A DNA stretch of 35,000 nt, from assembly GCA_030141605.1 (NCBI GenBank), contig JAQGDQ010000032.1, forward strand, positions 1-35,000. Reading direction: 5' to 3'. Under the pieces are notes generated by a model. It saw nothing but the letters and a program-made list of their open reading frames with translations. It had not been told where the DNA came from and made no database searches. A program made the position numbers and the translations under genes. Shown here piece by piece: positions 1 to 9,687 of this stretch (the stretch's first letter is position 1; the number at the start of each line of letters is the position of its first letter). Source of the stretch: Tubiluchus corallicola (lineage: Eukaryota > Priapulida > Priapulimorpha > Priapulimorphida > Tubiluchidae).

Positions 1-846
1 ACAGACTTGTTTTTCTCTCCTCATACTTTGGGGAAGGTATGTGGAATATTAGTTTCACTCCATTTTTGGAGGACATCTTTATTTACGTCGTATGAAGTTT
101 TTACACTTAGTATACAGAATAGTGATTTAATTTTGCCCTCGTGGGACATTTTGAATAGAAAACTTGACTAGTCTTTCCTATTGCTGAACTTGTTGCCTGG
201 AATAACTGAACACATGACATTTCTTCAGATATTTGATTGTATTCCAGCTTTATTTGTTATAAAAAACCATACCTTTAGGGTTTTTTGCTGTTGAATGCTT
301 TTAGTACTATACAGTTTATTAGTTTCATTCCCTTACATTATGTTTGTCATTAACGTCCATTAGTTTATGAAGACGATATTCATGAAACAAACACAACAAG
401 CGGTCTGTCGTGTTGTACGCAATGTATACATTCATTCATTAATTTGGAACCTATGTTATCTGCTTGCCACACTTTCTATAACGCTTGAGTTCAAACCTCT
501 ATTGCACATAATATGATGTTTATTTGCAACATTTCCACATTTACTGGTACCGGTGCCTTCGTCAAACCAAAAAAATACTTATGCAAGCTTATCTTGTTTA
601 GACAAAATATGTTGTTTTAATAAAACTCTAATAAAGTAAGGAAGTCGCAAAGATACTGGGAAATACAAATTGCTGCTCCGCTAATCAATTTATACTGTAC
701 ATTCTTGTTTCTTTGCCTCTGTGAAATCTGCTGCTAGGTTGATTTGTATAGTATGCTTTACTATTTCTTGACTATTATTTACTTTGTTAGACTGTGATTC
801 TCTGTACAAGGTAATTCTTCATGTCATGTACTTTTATTTTTTTTAG
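1..846. other. AT-rich non-coding stretch, no gene seen
   Basis: No long open frame with protein-like content and no RNA gene is recognisable here. It could be intron or intergenic DNA. A polypyrimidine tract ending in TTTTTAG at about 836-846 looks like a 3' splice site; the possible exon after it is treated separately. Confidence 0.5.
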
Positions 847-1297
847 TCAGAAGATGGGCAGGCCAAGTTATACTACTGATGTTGAACGGATGTAGTGGGA
901 CCGGAACTTTGGTAATTACCGAGCTAAGATGTGATCCAAGACTGGCTTGTGTATCTCAGTATGTTTGTACATTTTTGTCGCTGAGAAAACGTAGCTGGAG
1001 GTAGGATGCCAGTTGTAATGGCCCACAAACATTTTTTGATGGTCAACCCTCTAATTGCTAAGCAGGTTTTGCATTACACAGCTTTGTAGCCAAGCACACA
1101 CTGTCTCCGCTATTCCTGCACTTTAAAATGACATGCTAATGATGCTGTGTAAACATGATTAAATTATTAAATAAGGTAATTATTTTTGATTTATCGTAAA
1201 TTATGTTAATTGTAGCTTCTTTACATACTGTTTTAGGTACAACTACAATGAGTTTCGAAAAAGAAGTCGAAATTGGAAAGAAAAAATTGATCAATAA
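847..1297 (+). other. possible exon pair, very tentative
   Basis: Segment 847-958 follows a T-rich tract ending in AG and is followed by GTATGT. Segment 1237-1390 follows CTGTTTTAG and is followed by GTAGGC. Joining 958 to 1237 removes a 278-bp intron-sized piece and keeps one frame open across the junction to a TAA at 1295-1297. Other frames of the second segment also contain protein-like runs broken by stops, including a MIVDEF... frame from 1312. This could be a decayed gene, a long non-coding RNA or chance. I recognise no product. Confidence 0.13.
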
Positions 1298-1654
1298 ATG
1301 GATTATTTGCAATGATAGTGGACGAATTTGTTGATGCGTACGAGTCAGAAGATTTATAACTTCTTGAAAGTGTGAAATCAGCAGTAAAAGGTAGGCAGAA
1401 AAAGCAAGAAACAGTTGCCACTCATATTTATGGCTTAGGCTGACATAATTGAAAGTAGTGGACTATAACGTTTTGAAATAGTATTTTACCAGGTAGCGGT
1501 ATTCTGGCATTTGCATTAATTTAGTAAGATAAAGCTGATTTCTTGAAGTTTTTTGTTCATTTTTGATATGAATAATAATCTGGTGCATGAATACATCGTG
1601 CATGAATACTGTTAGAAATAGTTTTAGAAGTTGGGAATTTCAATTTTGAGTTTT

Positions 1655-1925
1655 CCAACTTCTAAGATGATTAATAATCCATTTATTTGATAAAAATGTA
1701 ACTGCAAGGTTACAATTTCTGTTAACATTCCAGACAGACTATTGTTTAGCAGTTATGCTGAATGCTAATAAATACACACATATGACTTCGTCTGCATAGA
1801 AAATGCATGTTTTATAGGAATTTGCAGTTAGTAACGAGATGTGAATATTATTGTTTATATTATAATAAAGAATTGATGATATAGATTTTACAAGTTACAT
1901 TAGTTTCAAAGAACGAATGATCTCT
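1655..1925. repeat. diverged copy of the fold-back element
   Basis: This stretch resembles the loop and right arm of the inverted-repeat element at 3237-3542 and its flank up to about 3600. Shared landmarks in the same order are TCTAAGATNATTAATAATCC, AATTTCTGTTA, ATTTGCAGTT, GAGATGTGAATATTATTG and AGAATTGA(T/A)GATATAG. The left arm is poorly preserved. Two related copies 1.4 kb apart suggest a small non-autonomous (MITE-like) family. Confidence 0.6.
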
Positions 1926-2075
1926 GAATGAATGAAAGATTTTCAACATTCTCCGCAAACAAATTTTTTCAGTAAGTAGTACTTTGTTTATTTTACCAAT
2001 TTATCGTCACAACTTATATCAACTGCAATACAACACCGTTAAATCTGAATCTAAAAACACAAGAATGCGGTTAGG

Positions 2076-2150
2076 GTGGGGTGGAGGTGCTAATCTCGAG
2101 TACCTCCCCAGCCGCCAGAAGCTCTAGCTACTCTACTGGCTGCAGCTGAT
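2076..2150. other. GC-richer patch with two potential hairpins
   Basis: In AT-rich surroundings this patch has GTGGAGGT (about 2081-2088) facing ACCTCCCC (2102-2109), and GCCGCCAG facing CTGGCTGC shortly after. Both pairs could form short stem-loops. It may be the end of a mobile element or a structured RNA, but nothing specific is recognised. Confidence 0.2.
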
Positions 2151-2818
2151 ATTACACTGCTAATAAATAATAAATTTACCTGTTATTGCAAAATTATGCT
2201 ACAACTACAAAGACAAAATTAAAATTTGTTGATAGATGCCATCTTTCCAAAACTGAGAATAAAAAGAAAAGCACTACAAGACTAACCTGACTTTGCCACA
2301 CCTTGCCAGGTATTTTCAGTCTTGCGTGAAAAGTGTAAACACCTGCACAGAAAAGTTGCTTCAAGAAGACATTCGTGGTAACAGCAGTTGCTTGGCTATC
2401 CGTTATTTTACAGAAAAGTTTTCGCACTCTATATACAGTGCGTATAAAACATACGTAATGATATTCACATTATCGTTGGAATAAAAATTACTTTAATTAA
2501 TATCTTTCTTTCAAATTTATTCCTGTTTACATTAATAATGAGTACTTTATATACATAAATAATTTTCTTAATTTGCTTCACATAATATCATTTGATGGTA
2601 AATATAGAATGTGTATGTTTAAAGTAAATAAATATAATATATAATCTTAAAGCCTGTTTAGAATGAGGACTGGGTATGTTGTTTACTGTTGTGGCCACTG
2701 CCATACTGTTGTCTGTTGAACATTTATTTACTATTAGCATTACTTTCTTACTTTGAATCGTGATGGTACTCGCCATTTAATTTTCTGTTGTCTTTTGTTG
2801 TTATTATGTGCTTTTTAG

Positions 2819-2956
2819 TCTGTTCAAGACGACAAAGTTGTAACAGTTGAAGATAGTTTGTTCTTTCAGAGAAGAAAAGATGTGCACAGGTTTACAACTC
2901 GACTTGAGTTTTATCGCAAAGCGGATGTACTTCTTCGACTATCGATAGCAAATTGA
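2819..2956 (+). CDS. possible 3'-terminal coding exon of an unidentified gene
   Basis: A T-rich tract ending in TTTTTAG (2812-2818) is followed by a 46-codon open frame closing at TGA 2954-2956. The frame is not low-complexity and mixes acidic, basic and hydrophobic residues, with motifs such as VEDSLFFQRRKDVHRF and LEFYRKADVLLRL. The other two frames stop early. An AATAAA lies at 3074-3079, about 120 bases after the stop, as expected of a short 3' UTR. If real, it is phase 0 at its 5' end and converges on GPCR copy A. I cannot identify the protein or the preceding exon. Open frames of this length also arise by chance. Confidence 0.28.
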   Translation, partial: SVQDDKVVTVEDSLFFQRRKDVHRFTTRLEFYRKADVLLRLSIAN

Positions 2957-3236
2957 TAATCTGGCTCACTGGGCCTATTTGCTAAACCACATTGTGCTTG
3001 TACATTTGCAATATACATGTTATAGCAAGCTTATTACACATTTTGAGCTAAACAGTTTAAGTTTTAAACAAATAATAAATTTTAAGTAAAGTGTCAATAA
3101 TATTCATCCATTGTAACATTTAATTGCTTCCTCCATTGCAATTTGCTTCAACTATAACAAGGCCAAATAATCACATTGCTGCTACTTGGGAGATAAACCT
3201 TTCAACACATATATACATACAAATATAAGTAAATAT

Positions 3237-3542
3237 TTATAATATAAATATTTAAACAATAATATTCACACCTCATGACAACTGCAAATTGCTGTAAAAC
3301 AAGCATTTGACATGCCACCAAAGTCATACATGTGCATGGGATGGTAATAGAAATATATACATATATATTTCTAAGATCATTAATAATCCGGTTATCTGGT
3401 AAAATGTACCTGCAAGACTGTAATTTCTGTTACCATCCCATGTACATGTATGACTTTGGCGGCATGTCAAATGCTTGTTTTAACAGCAATTTGCAGTTGT
3501 CATGAGATGTGAATATTATTGTTTAAATATTTATATTATAAT
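3237..3542. repeat. fold-back inverted repeat (MITE-like), arms ~118 bp
   Basis: The left arm (about 3237-3354) is the reverse complement of the right arm (about 3423-3542), with few mismatches. Paired landmarks are AATATTCACACCTCATGACA against TGTCATGAGATGTGAATATT, GACATGCC against GGCATGTC, and GGGATGGTAA against TTACCATCCC. A loop of roughly 68 bases separates the arms. There is no open reading frame. Long arms with a short loop are typical of non-autonomous fold-back or MITE elements. It lies just 3' of GPCR copy A. Confidence 0.75.
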
Positions 3543-3626
3543 GAAGAATTGAAGATATAGGTTTTACAATTTATATCAGTTAGAAAGAAGGAATGATATA
3601 TATATGTACCGAACCAATAGGAGTTC

Positions 3627-4622
3627 TTAAGTGGTGTTTACAGCAAGGTCATGTGTAGCAATCATGCTTACTGCGTCCTCATGTCGCCATGAGTGGCAAT
3701 ACAATATGCGTTTACAAGCTGACCTAAACTCGCTGTATCGAACAGTATAGATCAGAGGGTTAATCAGTGAATTGGCTATTATTAACGGATCCACACGAGA
3801 CATTGGCCACTTCCTAGAACCATTGTATGAATTTATTGATATTGCAAGGCTAACTGGTAGCCAGAATATCATTAATGATATAATCAGCAGTAAAATTGTT
3901 ATTGCAACCTTCATTTCATTTTTGAAGGAAATATACGGAGTTGTTGGTTCCTGATTTGCCTGAACAGCAATTGCCCTAATTTGACGGCGTGCCACTATAA
4001 AAATTCTTAAGTACAGGCATATAATTATGCAGAGAGGCAAGAAAAACATTGTTGTTACCAACATAACAGTATATCCAAACGTGTACATTTTGTAAGAAGC
4101 GCATTTGGTAAATATCTGATCTTTAGCTCCTATTCCTGCAAGTGGCAATAAGGTAATTACAGTAGCGTACATGACAATGGCCCCCATTGTAACCATTGCA
4201 TTTTTTTTTGAAATGTATTGGTAATAGAAGGGATGAACTATAGCTATGTACTGATCAAATGCAACTGCCAACAAAGAAAATGCTGATATGATTGCAGAAA
4301 ATGGTATAATTGATAACGACCAAAGGCAGAAATTTATGCTAGCTGTAAATGTCAGGTGTGAGTACTTAATAAATGTGAATATTATGAACAACAGTGAAGT
4401 AAAGACATCTGAAGCTGCCAACAGCGACAAGAAGAAGTATTTGATGTCCTTGAAACTGGTGTGTCTGCCAGTAAAGAATACTGCAAGAACTAAACTGTTG
4501 AGGAGTACTACCATCCCAAAAAGAAGGCATCTTAGCACAAAGCCTGTCATACGATGCCGATTATGCAAAAATGATGTGTTTGTCTCATTGCATTCTGCAG
4601 TCGGAAGTTGAGTGCAGTTCAT
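3627..4622 (-). CDS. rhodopsin-like (class A) GPCR, array copy A
   Basis: Seven-transmembrane receptor of 331 residues in a single exon; ligand unknown. The ATG at 4622 is chosen because all three array members start MNC(T/S) and an in-frame GTG three codons earlier is not a plausible eukaryotic start. The N-terminus has glycosylation sequons at N2, N12 and N15. Class A landmarks: N42 in TM1, LAASD with D72 in TM2, C99 at the top of TM3 with C174 in loop 2 for the usual disulfide, P196 in TM5, FWLP (W254) in TM6 and NPLIY (288-292) in TM7, followed by EFRSACKRIL as helix 8 with a cysteine-bearing tail. The DRY motif reads DQY (123-125), and TM4 has no tryptophan. It is the most divergent of the three copies. 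The overall pattern recalls amine/adenosine-type receptors, but the family is not assigned. Confidence 0.95.
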   Translation of the reverse strand: MNCTQLPTAECNETNTSFLHNRHRMTGFVLRCLLFGMVVLLNSLVLAVFFTGRHTSFKDIKYFFLSLLAASDVFTSLLFIIFTFIKYSHLTFTASINFCLWSLSIIPFSAIISAFSLLAVAFDQYIAIVHPFYYQYISKKNAMVTMGAIVMYATVITLLPLAGIGAKDQIFTKCASYKMYTFGYTVMLVTTMFFLPLCIIICLYLRIFIVARRQIRAIAVQANQEPTTPYISFKNEMKVAITILLLIISLMIFWLPVSLAISINSYNGSRKWPMSRVDPLIIANSLINPLIYTVRYSEFRSACKRILYCHSWRHEDAVSMIATHDLAVNTT

Positions 4623-4636
4623 CTTGCTCACGTATT

Positions 4637-5107
4637 CTGTAACATATTTATTATGAACTTTATTACTCTGACAAGTAGATATAGATTTAGCTAAATTGAC
4701 TACAGCAAATTAGATATGAATGGTACATGACAAAGTAAACATAGCCTAATTAACTGAGCAACATGGGAAGTCGTGGAACTGATATGTTAGCAAGACTGGT
4801 GAGAATAACAGAGATAACAATATGAAATGTCACAGAGGGTGTAGCAATAAGTGATAACTAACACTGTCTGTTATGGTGATTAAAACAGCTATTTTTGTTA
4901 ATGACGGGAAATATGGTGGGGAAAAGAAGAGTAGGCAGATGATGAGAAGAATTGAAATGATGATAATTGGTAAAACGTGCAAGCAGAGAAAACGGAAAGA
5001 AGGTGATAGTGATATAACCAAGAGTAGCATGCAAAAGCTGCGCCCTCTTTAACTACATGCTATTCATTGTAATGTTAGCACCTTGGAATAATATAAATAT
5101 ATATCAC
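4637..5107 (-). other. probable 5'-UTR intron of GPCR copy A
   Basis: On the minus strand ATGTTACAG ends at 4637, 14 bases before the ATG at 4622. The same signal at the same distance occurs in copies B and C. Upstream, CAGAG/GTGATA at 5108/5107 corresponds to the CAGAG/GTGAGT donor of copy C. The donor is weaker than in the other copies and the 471-bp intron is about twice as long, so the 5' end is less certain than the acceptor. Confidence 0.5.
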
Positions 5108-6150
5108 CTCTGTACAACTAGCTAACGCTTTCCTAAGTTTTCTTTACCAGAAAGTTGTTTATTTGTTAACTACAACTTTGCTTCCCTCAAGAATAACATT
5201 AACAGATATCTCCTATCACTGGGAAACCAGTTACTGGACTGTCATGACATCTATTATTGAGGTCCTGTGTTCATATTCTTTCTTTTAAACTGTAGCTCTT
5301 AACGTCAAGTAGTGTGTTTTTGTGTTCTTTATTGTATTTTCGATCTTTCGTGCTTTCGATCTTTGTTTTCTAGTCCCTAAACAAAATTTAATAACAATAA
5401 AACAATGTTCATTTTATGGCAAATCTTAGAGACACCACAGTTCTCTCCACTCTGCCTCTTTTCTGTCTGTTCTCGGTCTCACTATTTTAATGCCTGAATT
5501 ATTTATAGCATTCTAAAATAAGCGAAGTGATTCATCTGTGTCAAAGTGACAGGTTCCAAAAATGATTTATGTAAGTAATAGCAGCAGCACACTAAGGAAT
5601 GAGCGTAAATAAGGTTGAAACATAAGGCTGAGAGGTATGTAATAGTATGTGGTAGTATAAAGTGATCCAGGCCCTATGTAAGCCATTCTATGTTTTACAA
5701 GCACGGAGAGACTACATATGCTGATGCAAGGGTACATCAGTAAAAAGGACTAACTTAGTCCTAAGCAATTTTTCTGTAACAAAAGACTTGTAGGCAAAAA
5801 TGCTGGGAAGCTGTGATTGAAACTGCAAAATTATGAGAAGTTCCATGTGGGTGGTGCAGTACGCGAGCAACACATTTTATAATGAAGAAAGTAATTCAGT
5901 AAATGTCTAGCACCGAATAAACGTTATTTACAGTTTTTGGGTATAAAATTAAAACACATTTACCTGTCGCCAACCCCACTCCTCAGGTTTATCGTGCAGT
6001 ATTATTGAATATCATAGTCCCAAATAAGGCCCTTGTATTAGTGGTGTATTTATTTGGCGACTCTAAATGGGTGGCTCAAGGTCAAGACCACCTGCAATTA
6101 ACAGCTGTAACTGATACCCATCCAAACTGACATAATGTAATGAAACTAAA
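5108..6150. other. spacer upstream of GPCR copy A
   Basis: No coding region is recognised. The first part should contain the non-coding first exon and promoter of copy A on the minus strand, but I see no TATA box or motif clearly shared with copies B and C. The remainder is AT-rich with no clear repeats. Confidence 0.4.
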
Positions 6151-6154
6151 CTGC

Positions 6155-6440
6155 CTTGAAGCGTTTTTTTGTGGTAGCCACCATCCATTTACTAACAAGT
6201 TACAGCATTACTTTATTAATATGCCACAGAGATGAGACGACATCTGATGTGTTAACCGTAGCAAGACAAATGATGTCCTCGAAATTAGTGTGTCTGTCGT
6301 TAAGGCTTACTGTGAGAACTAAGCTATTCTACTTATTTCTCACAAAGATAGAACTGTACTTCTTACATTACAAGTAGGTTACAGCTTGTATGTATCAGTA
6401 TCACTGCATTCAGCATCTGCAGCTCAGATTTTATGCTGGT
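6155..6440 (-). pseudogene. decayed N-terminal fragment of a fourth GPCR copy
   Basis: Plus-strand landmarks match the antisense of copies A-C in the same order: GACATCTGA, TGATGTCCT(C/T)GAAA, GTGTGTCTG, ACTG(TG/CA)AGAACTAA, then a diverged stretch and CACTGCATTC near the start. This corresponds to the extracellular N-terminus, TM1 and TM2. The position matching the start codon reads CAG rather than CAT on the plus strand, so the ATG is lost, and small deletions break the frame. The part coding for TM3 onwards is absent or unrecognisable. A good 5' splice site and promoter-like block homologous to those of copies B and C survive at about 7491-7640, so this was once a complete array unit. Confidence 0.8.
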
Positions 6441-6608
6441 CTGCTGGCTCTGTTTCGCTGTTATTTGTAGTTCAGGTGTGTACACAAGGTAGTAATTGTA
6501 ACACTACTTACTATGACATTGGGCTGTTGGTCTTGGTTATACTTGCAACTTCTGATGAAGCAAAATGAATTTCTATGCAACAGTAACGACAAAGTAAAAG
6601 AGAAAGAA

Positions 6609-6632
6609 CATTGACATTGACATTGACATTGA
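6609..6632. repeat. short hexamer tandem repeat (CATTGA)4
   Basis: Four perfect head-to-tail copies of CATTGA, followed by a partial copy. Confidence 0.9.
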
Positions 6633-7099
6633 CAGAGTATGTATGAGTGCAAGAACCTAACAGAAGTAACGTCAGCAAGTAGGAATAGCACACCAACAAG
6701 CAGCAATTGGCTTTATTCAAAATATGTTAGTAGCTTGCTGAAATAACAGTGACACAAAAATATGCTTTGCAAATTTGCAAAAACCTTTGTTAGTATAACT
6801 GTGTAGGCGTAAAAATAGCTGCCAGTCCGTGGTGAGTGAACATGGTTATAGCTAATGCTTTGACATTGAACTTATTAGTAATTAGCATAATAGTTGACTG
6901 TGTGACCTACTGTGCATTTTTGAATGTCATTTTGATGCTTTTGTAAAAAACGGTGTTTAGAATCAAAAGGAGGTTCTTGAATAATAATAGTTCATTTCGA
7001 TTCACGAATATGGTGATCACTTGAAAAAACAAAGCAGTTGTTGTGAAATTGAAAAAAGAAAGGATTCGCTATAGCGTAATGGTAACAGAAATTCATACA

Positions 7100-7202
7100 A
7101 ACAAGAATTCTGTAAGCAAACAGTGAAAATGGCAGTGGCAGCTACAGTGTGGTTGTATTTTTCAGTGCAATAAACAAAAAATGTTTGCTAATATGCGGTA
7201 AC
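7100..7202 (-). other. 5'-intron remnant of the decayed GPCR copy
   Basis: Landmarks such as GTAAGCAAAC, CAGT(G/A)CAATAAACAA and GCTAATATGCGG line up with the intron of copy B at about 10780-10873 (GTAAGCAAAC, CAGTACAATAAACAAG, GCAAATATACAG). The homology stops at about 7205 and resumes at the splice donor near 7491, which delimits the insertion at 7211-7482. Confidence 0.6.
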
Positions 7203-7210
7203 GTTCACCC

Positions 7211-7482
7211 AACACAACTCCCAATACCCATCGTCGGGTGGCCGAGTGGATTAGATTTCGGACTGCAGTCACGCAGTTTTCAGTTCGAGATTAGCAGCTG
7301 CCAACGCCAAAACATATACCCTGCATGTTATTCGTTATTTGTGTGTTGCATCTTTACCTATATTGTTGTAAATGTAAATTGTTACATAACCGTTAGTGCT
7401 AATGTTATCTGTTAAAATGAGCGATGGTAAGAAAATGTTGTCTTTGTATTTTGTTATGTCTTTATATTGTGTTTGTCTCTTA
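7211..7482 (+). mobile_element. tRNA-derived SINE-like insertion
   Basis: The head contains an RNA polymerase III A box, TGGCCGAGTGG (7239-7249), and a B-box-like AGTTCGAGATT (7282-7292) about 32 bases later. The region between resembles a serine tRNA (GGACTGC). The tail is AT-rich without an open reading frame. The piece is absent from the equivalent place in the intron of GPCR copy B. It is flanked by imperfect direct repeats, GTAACGTTCACC (7198-7209) and GTAAGTTTACTCACC (7483-7497), as a target-site duplication would leave. It cannot be a functional tRNA because acceptor and anticodon stems do not pair well. Confidence 0.6.
7239..7292 (+). promoter_or_regulatory. internal Pol III promoter (A and B boxes)
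   Basis: The A box TGGCCGAGTGG matches the tRNA consensus TRGCNNAGYGG fully. The B box AGTTCGAGATT departs from GGTTCGANTCC at a few positions. The spacing is tRNA-like. It is the promoter remnant of the SINE-like element and probably weak today. Confidence 0.55.
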
Positions 7483-7490
7483 GTAAGTTT

Positions 7491-7640
7491 ACTCACCTGT
7501 TTAACCTCTCTGAGAATCTGTTGCTGAATGGATATGCAAACTTACTACTTCTTTATACAACTTGCACGCTATTAATGTGTTGTCTGTTCTTCAGGTGCAC
7601 ATCTTACATTGTCTTATGTGTAATAACTGAAGTAGCTGAG
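7491..7640 (-). promoter_or_regulatory. relic first exon, 5' splice site and promoter of the decayed GPCR copy
   Basis: On the minus strand ACAG/GTGAGT (exon end 7497, donor 7496-7491) is a near-perfect 5' splice site. The exon side (GAGAATCTG, ATGCAAAC on the plus strand) matches the first-exon region of copy C at 18201-18250. Further up, CTTCAGGTGC and ACATTGTCTTA (7606-7616) match the copy B upstream region (CTTCAGGTGC, ACATTGTCCCA). Confidence 0.55.
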
Positions 7641-7664
7641 GGTTTCTTCGCATCTCTGTCTTAA

Positions 7665-7955
7665 CTTAATTCTAGTGTCTTGATATTGGAACCATTAGTT
7701 TCCTTCAACGACAATAAGATTTGCCCGGGGCTTGACATTGTGCTTTGAGAGTGCCTTTTATGTGCCATTTGTCAGTTTTAGTTAATTTTATGTAGTGCTT
7801 CTTGAGAATTAATCCTAATGAAGCATAAAAGGATTTTGCGTTAGAGTTATAAGATTTATAGTAGATTTATAAGAATAAAAGATTTCGTTACACTCTTTAA
7901 TTCTCATAAGAAGGTCAGAATACTCTTTGTTATAATTTCACTGCCTCATGCTGGG
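7665..7955. repeat. spacer block U, copy 1
   Basis: Shares ordered landmarks with 15040-15262: GGAACCATTAGT(T/C)TCC, GAGTGCCTTT, TTGAGAA(T/C), GCATAAAA(G/A), CATTGTTATAA-like and TTTCAC(T/A)(G/T)C. A short piece also recurs at 18430-18485. It precedes block D and then GPCR copy B, mirroring the order before copy C, so it is part of the duplicated unit rather than a free mobile element. Confidence 0.6.
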
Positions 7956-8540
7956 GCGGATTAACTATTATGCTACTTAGGCTACAGCTTTGGCCCTAAA
8001 TTTTTGTAGGTCCTCGTAGTCCTAAGACCAATGACTAATTAAACAGAGATAATACTGTTTTTAACTTTATAAAATTACTAAAACTGAACTACTTGCTAAA
8101 TAGAAGTAATTTGTTTTTAAACTGTACCGTTTGATATATAATTTATTATTTGGGATAAAGATACATTTTTGTTAAATTTAGCCAAAGAGCCTACAGCCCT
8201 TTGTCCATGTCACCAAGGAAAGAGCCCGCAGGTAGCTTTTTAATTGCTCCTGCATTATAATTTTGTACAAACACATAAATGTTTTTTTATGAACGAAAAG
8301 GTTTGACTCAGATGCAAACAACTTATAGGCTATCAAAAGATATTCATTTATAAAAATTGTAACACTGTGATTTTTTGAAACGAGCAGAATTAATACTTTG
8401 AACATACTAACCTATCAAAAATATGTCATAACTTCAGTTATTGCCTTTATGAACTTCTGCATAATACATGTAATTTATAAAGAGTGTTACGTACATACAT
8501 AAACAAACTTGAAAAAAGCTAAAATTAAATCATACCTAAC
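7956..8540. other. spacer, no gene seen
   Basis: AT-rich sequence. A patch at about 7950-8030 (GGGGCGGATTAAC, GGCTACAG, TTTGGCCC) resembles degenerate transposon-like sequence seen in many invertebrate genomes, but I cannot place it in a family. Confidence 0.3.
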
Positions 8541-8630
8541 AATATATATATATATAGACACGAGCGCGCACACACACATAGCACACATACATATATATAT
8601 ATATATAAGTATATATATATATATATATAC
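8541..8630. repeat. (AT)n/(CA)n/(AT)n compound microsatellite
   Basis: Runs of AT at 8541-8556, CA at about 8567-8580 and AT again at about 8589-8629, with short interruptions. Confidence 0.9.
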
Positions 8631-8869
8631 ATAATACTATTGTATTCTTTTTTACTGTAGGCAATTCTGTTCCTAAGAAAATGTATCTGTTCAATTTTCG
8701 CATTAGTCTTATATTACATTAACATTTTATTGTCTCTTATTTCTGGCCTACGTGAGTCAGGACAATTCTCCTCCATATTCTGTGCCCCATCTTCCCACTG
8801 GCTATCCCAAAAGTGTCGGGGGAAAATTACTTTCACAAGGCAAGGTAGTCAGTGGTCACGCTACTAGGT

Positions 8870-9065
8870 GGATGAATACTAAAGTGCCTTTTTTGGTAGC
8901 TTTACAAAGTTAATGCAAGTTGCAATGGTTTGGCTTTTAGCAAAGGAGCTGCAACATTGGTGCTTCACCATGACAATTCGGACTATCTCAACTACTTTGC
9001 ACATGGTTAGAAGGAAATCTTGTTTATAAGGTTAGTTTATAATAAAAGAAAACTAAAACAATAAT
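8870..9065. repeat. spacer block D, copy 1
   Basis: Ordered landmarks shared with 13530-13745 and 15290-15450: AAGTTAAT(G/A)CAAG, AGCAAAGGA, TTCA(C/T)(C/T)ATGACAAT, GGAAATCTT and ATAAGGTTAGTTTAT(A/G)AT. It lies on the 3' side of GPCR copy B, as copy 3 does for GPCR copy C. Confidence 0.7.
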
Positions 9066-9439
9066 CTGGCATGTTGCATAAAAACCTTTGTTAAAATCAA
9101 GAAGTGAATCAAGAAATTCAAAATTTATTTACAATATTGAATAAACTAAAATTGGAAATAATTGCAAATACGTGTAAAAAATTTTCTCATCAGACTTAGG
9201 AATTTTGCTAACATTAAAGAAAACAAACATTTTTTATATGAAACTGTTTTTTCCTGTCCTGACTTTGCTAGCAAAGACTTACTGTAATGCCAGTGAGAGA
9301 CCAGTAGACACCAGTAAAACTCGCTATAATTACAACACAGAAATGTAACAGAGATGGTAGATTTTGTTAAAGTAACTAGTCTGTACCATTTTTTCAAATT
9401 ATGTAACTAGTGCAATAACATTACAACAAATAATAATTT

Positions 9440-9687
9440 TTTTACTTTTAGTTAATTATAGTGTATAAATGTGAGCAGTAAAACACGTAAAAAATTTAGT
9501 TTACATGAAATGTATTACAAATTTTTGCACTTTAATGTAATGATGTTTTTTATGGGCAGGATTTGGTTGGAACACATTACTATGGTTCGGAGAGGATTCA
9601 CAGTTTATTAGTGTATAATTAAGAAGAATTTTTAATTGGCGCTTACAGCAGGCCCATTTATTGCATATATTTTCGTCTCTTGTGTCA
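9440..9687 (-). repeat. duplicated 3' flank of GPCR copy B, with lost C-terminal tail codons
   Basis: This stretch aligns with 16740-16958, the 3' flank of copy C. Both share AACA(G)TAAAACA(C/T)GTAAAA, GGAACGCATTAC/GGAACACATTAC and AAGAATTTT(T/C)AATTGG(C/T). The last ~70 bases before the stop of copy B also match the C-terminal tail codons of copy A (antisense of GCTGTAA.C.CCA), so they are former coding sequence now lying beyond a premature stop. Confidence 0.7.

Noticed and set aside
2194-2484. Overlapping open frames on both strands
   Set aside because: Three frames look equally protein-like and none has consistent splice signals, which shows how easily such composition arises by chance.
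4288-4611. Plus-strand frames opposite the GPCR coding regions (also near 10292-10645 and 17701-17976)
   Set aside because: These are antisense shadows; the minus-strand frames carry the conserved GPCR motifs.
7231-7300. Functional tRNA-Ser gene
   Set aside because: The A and B boxes are present, but the acceptor, anticodon and T stems do not pair, so it is a SINE-like tRNA relic.
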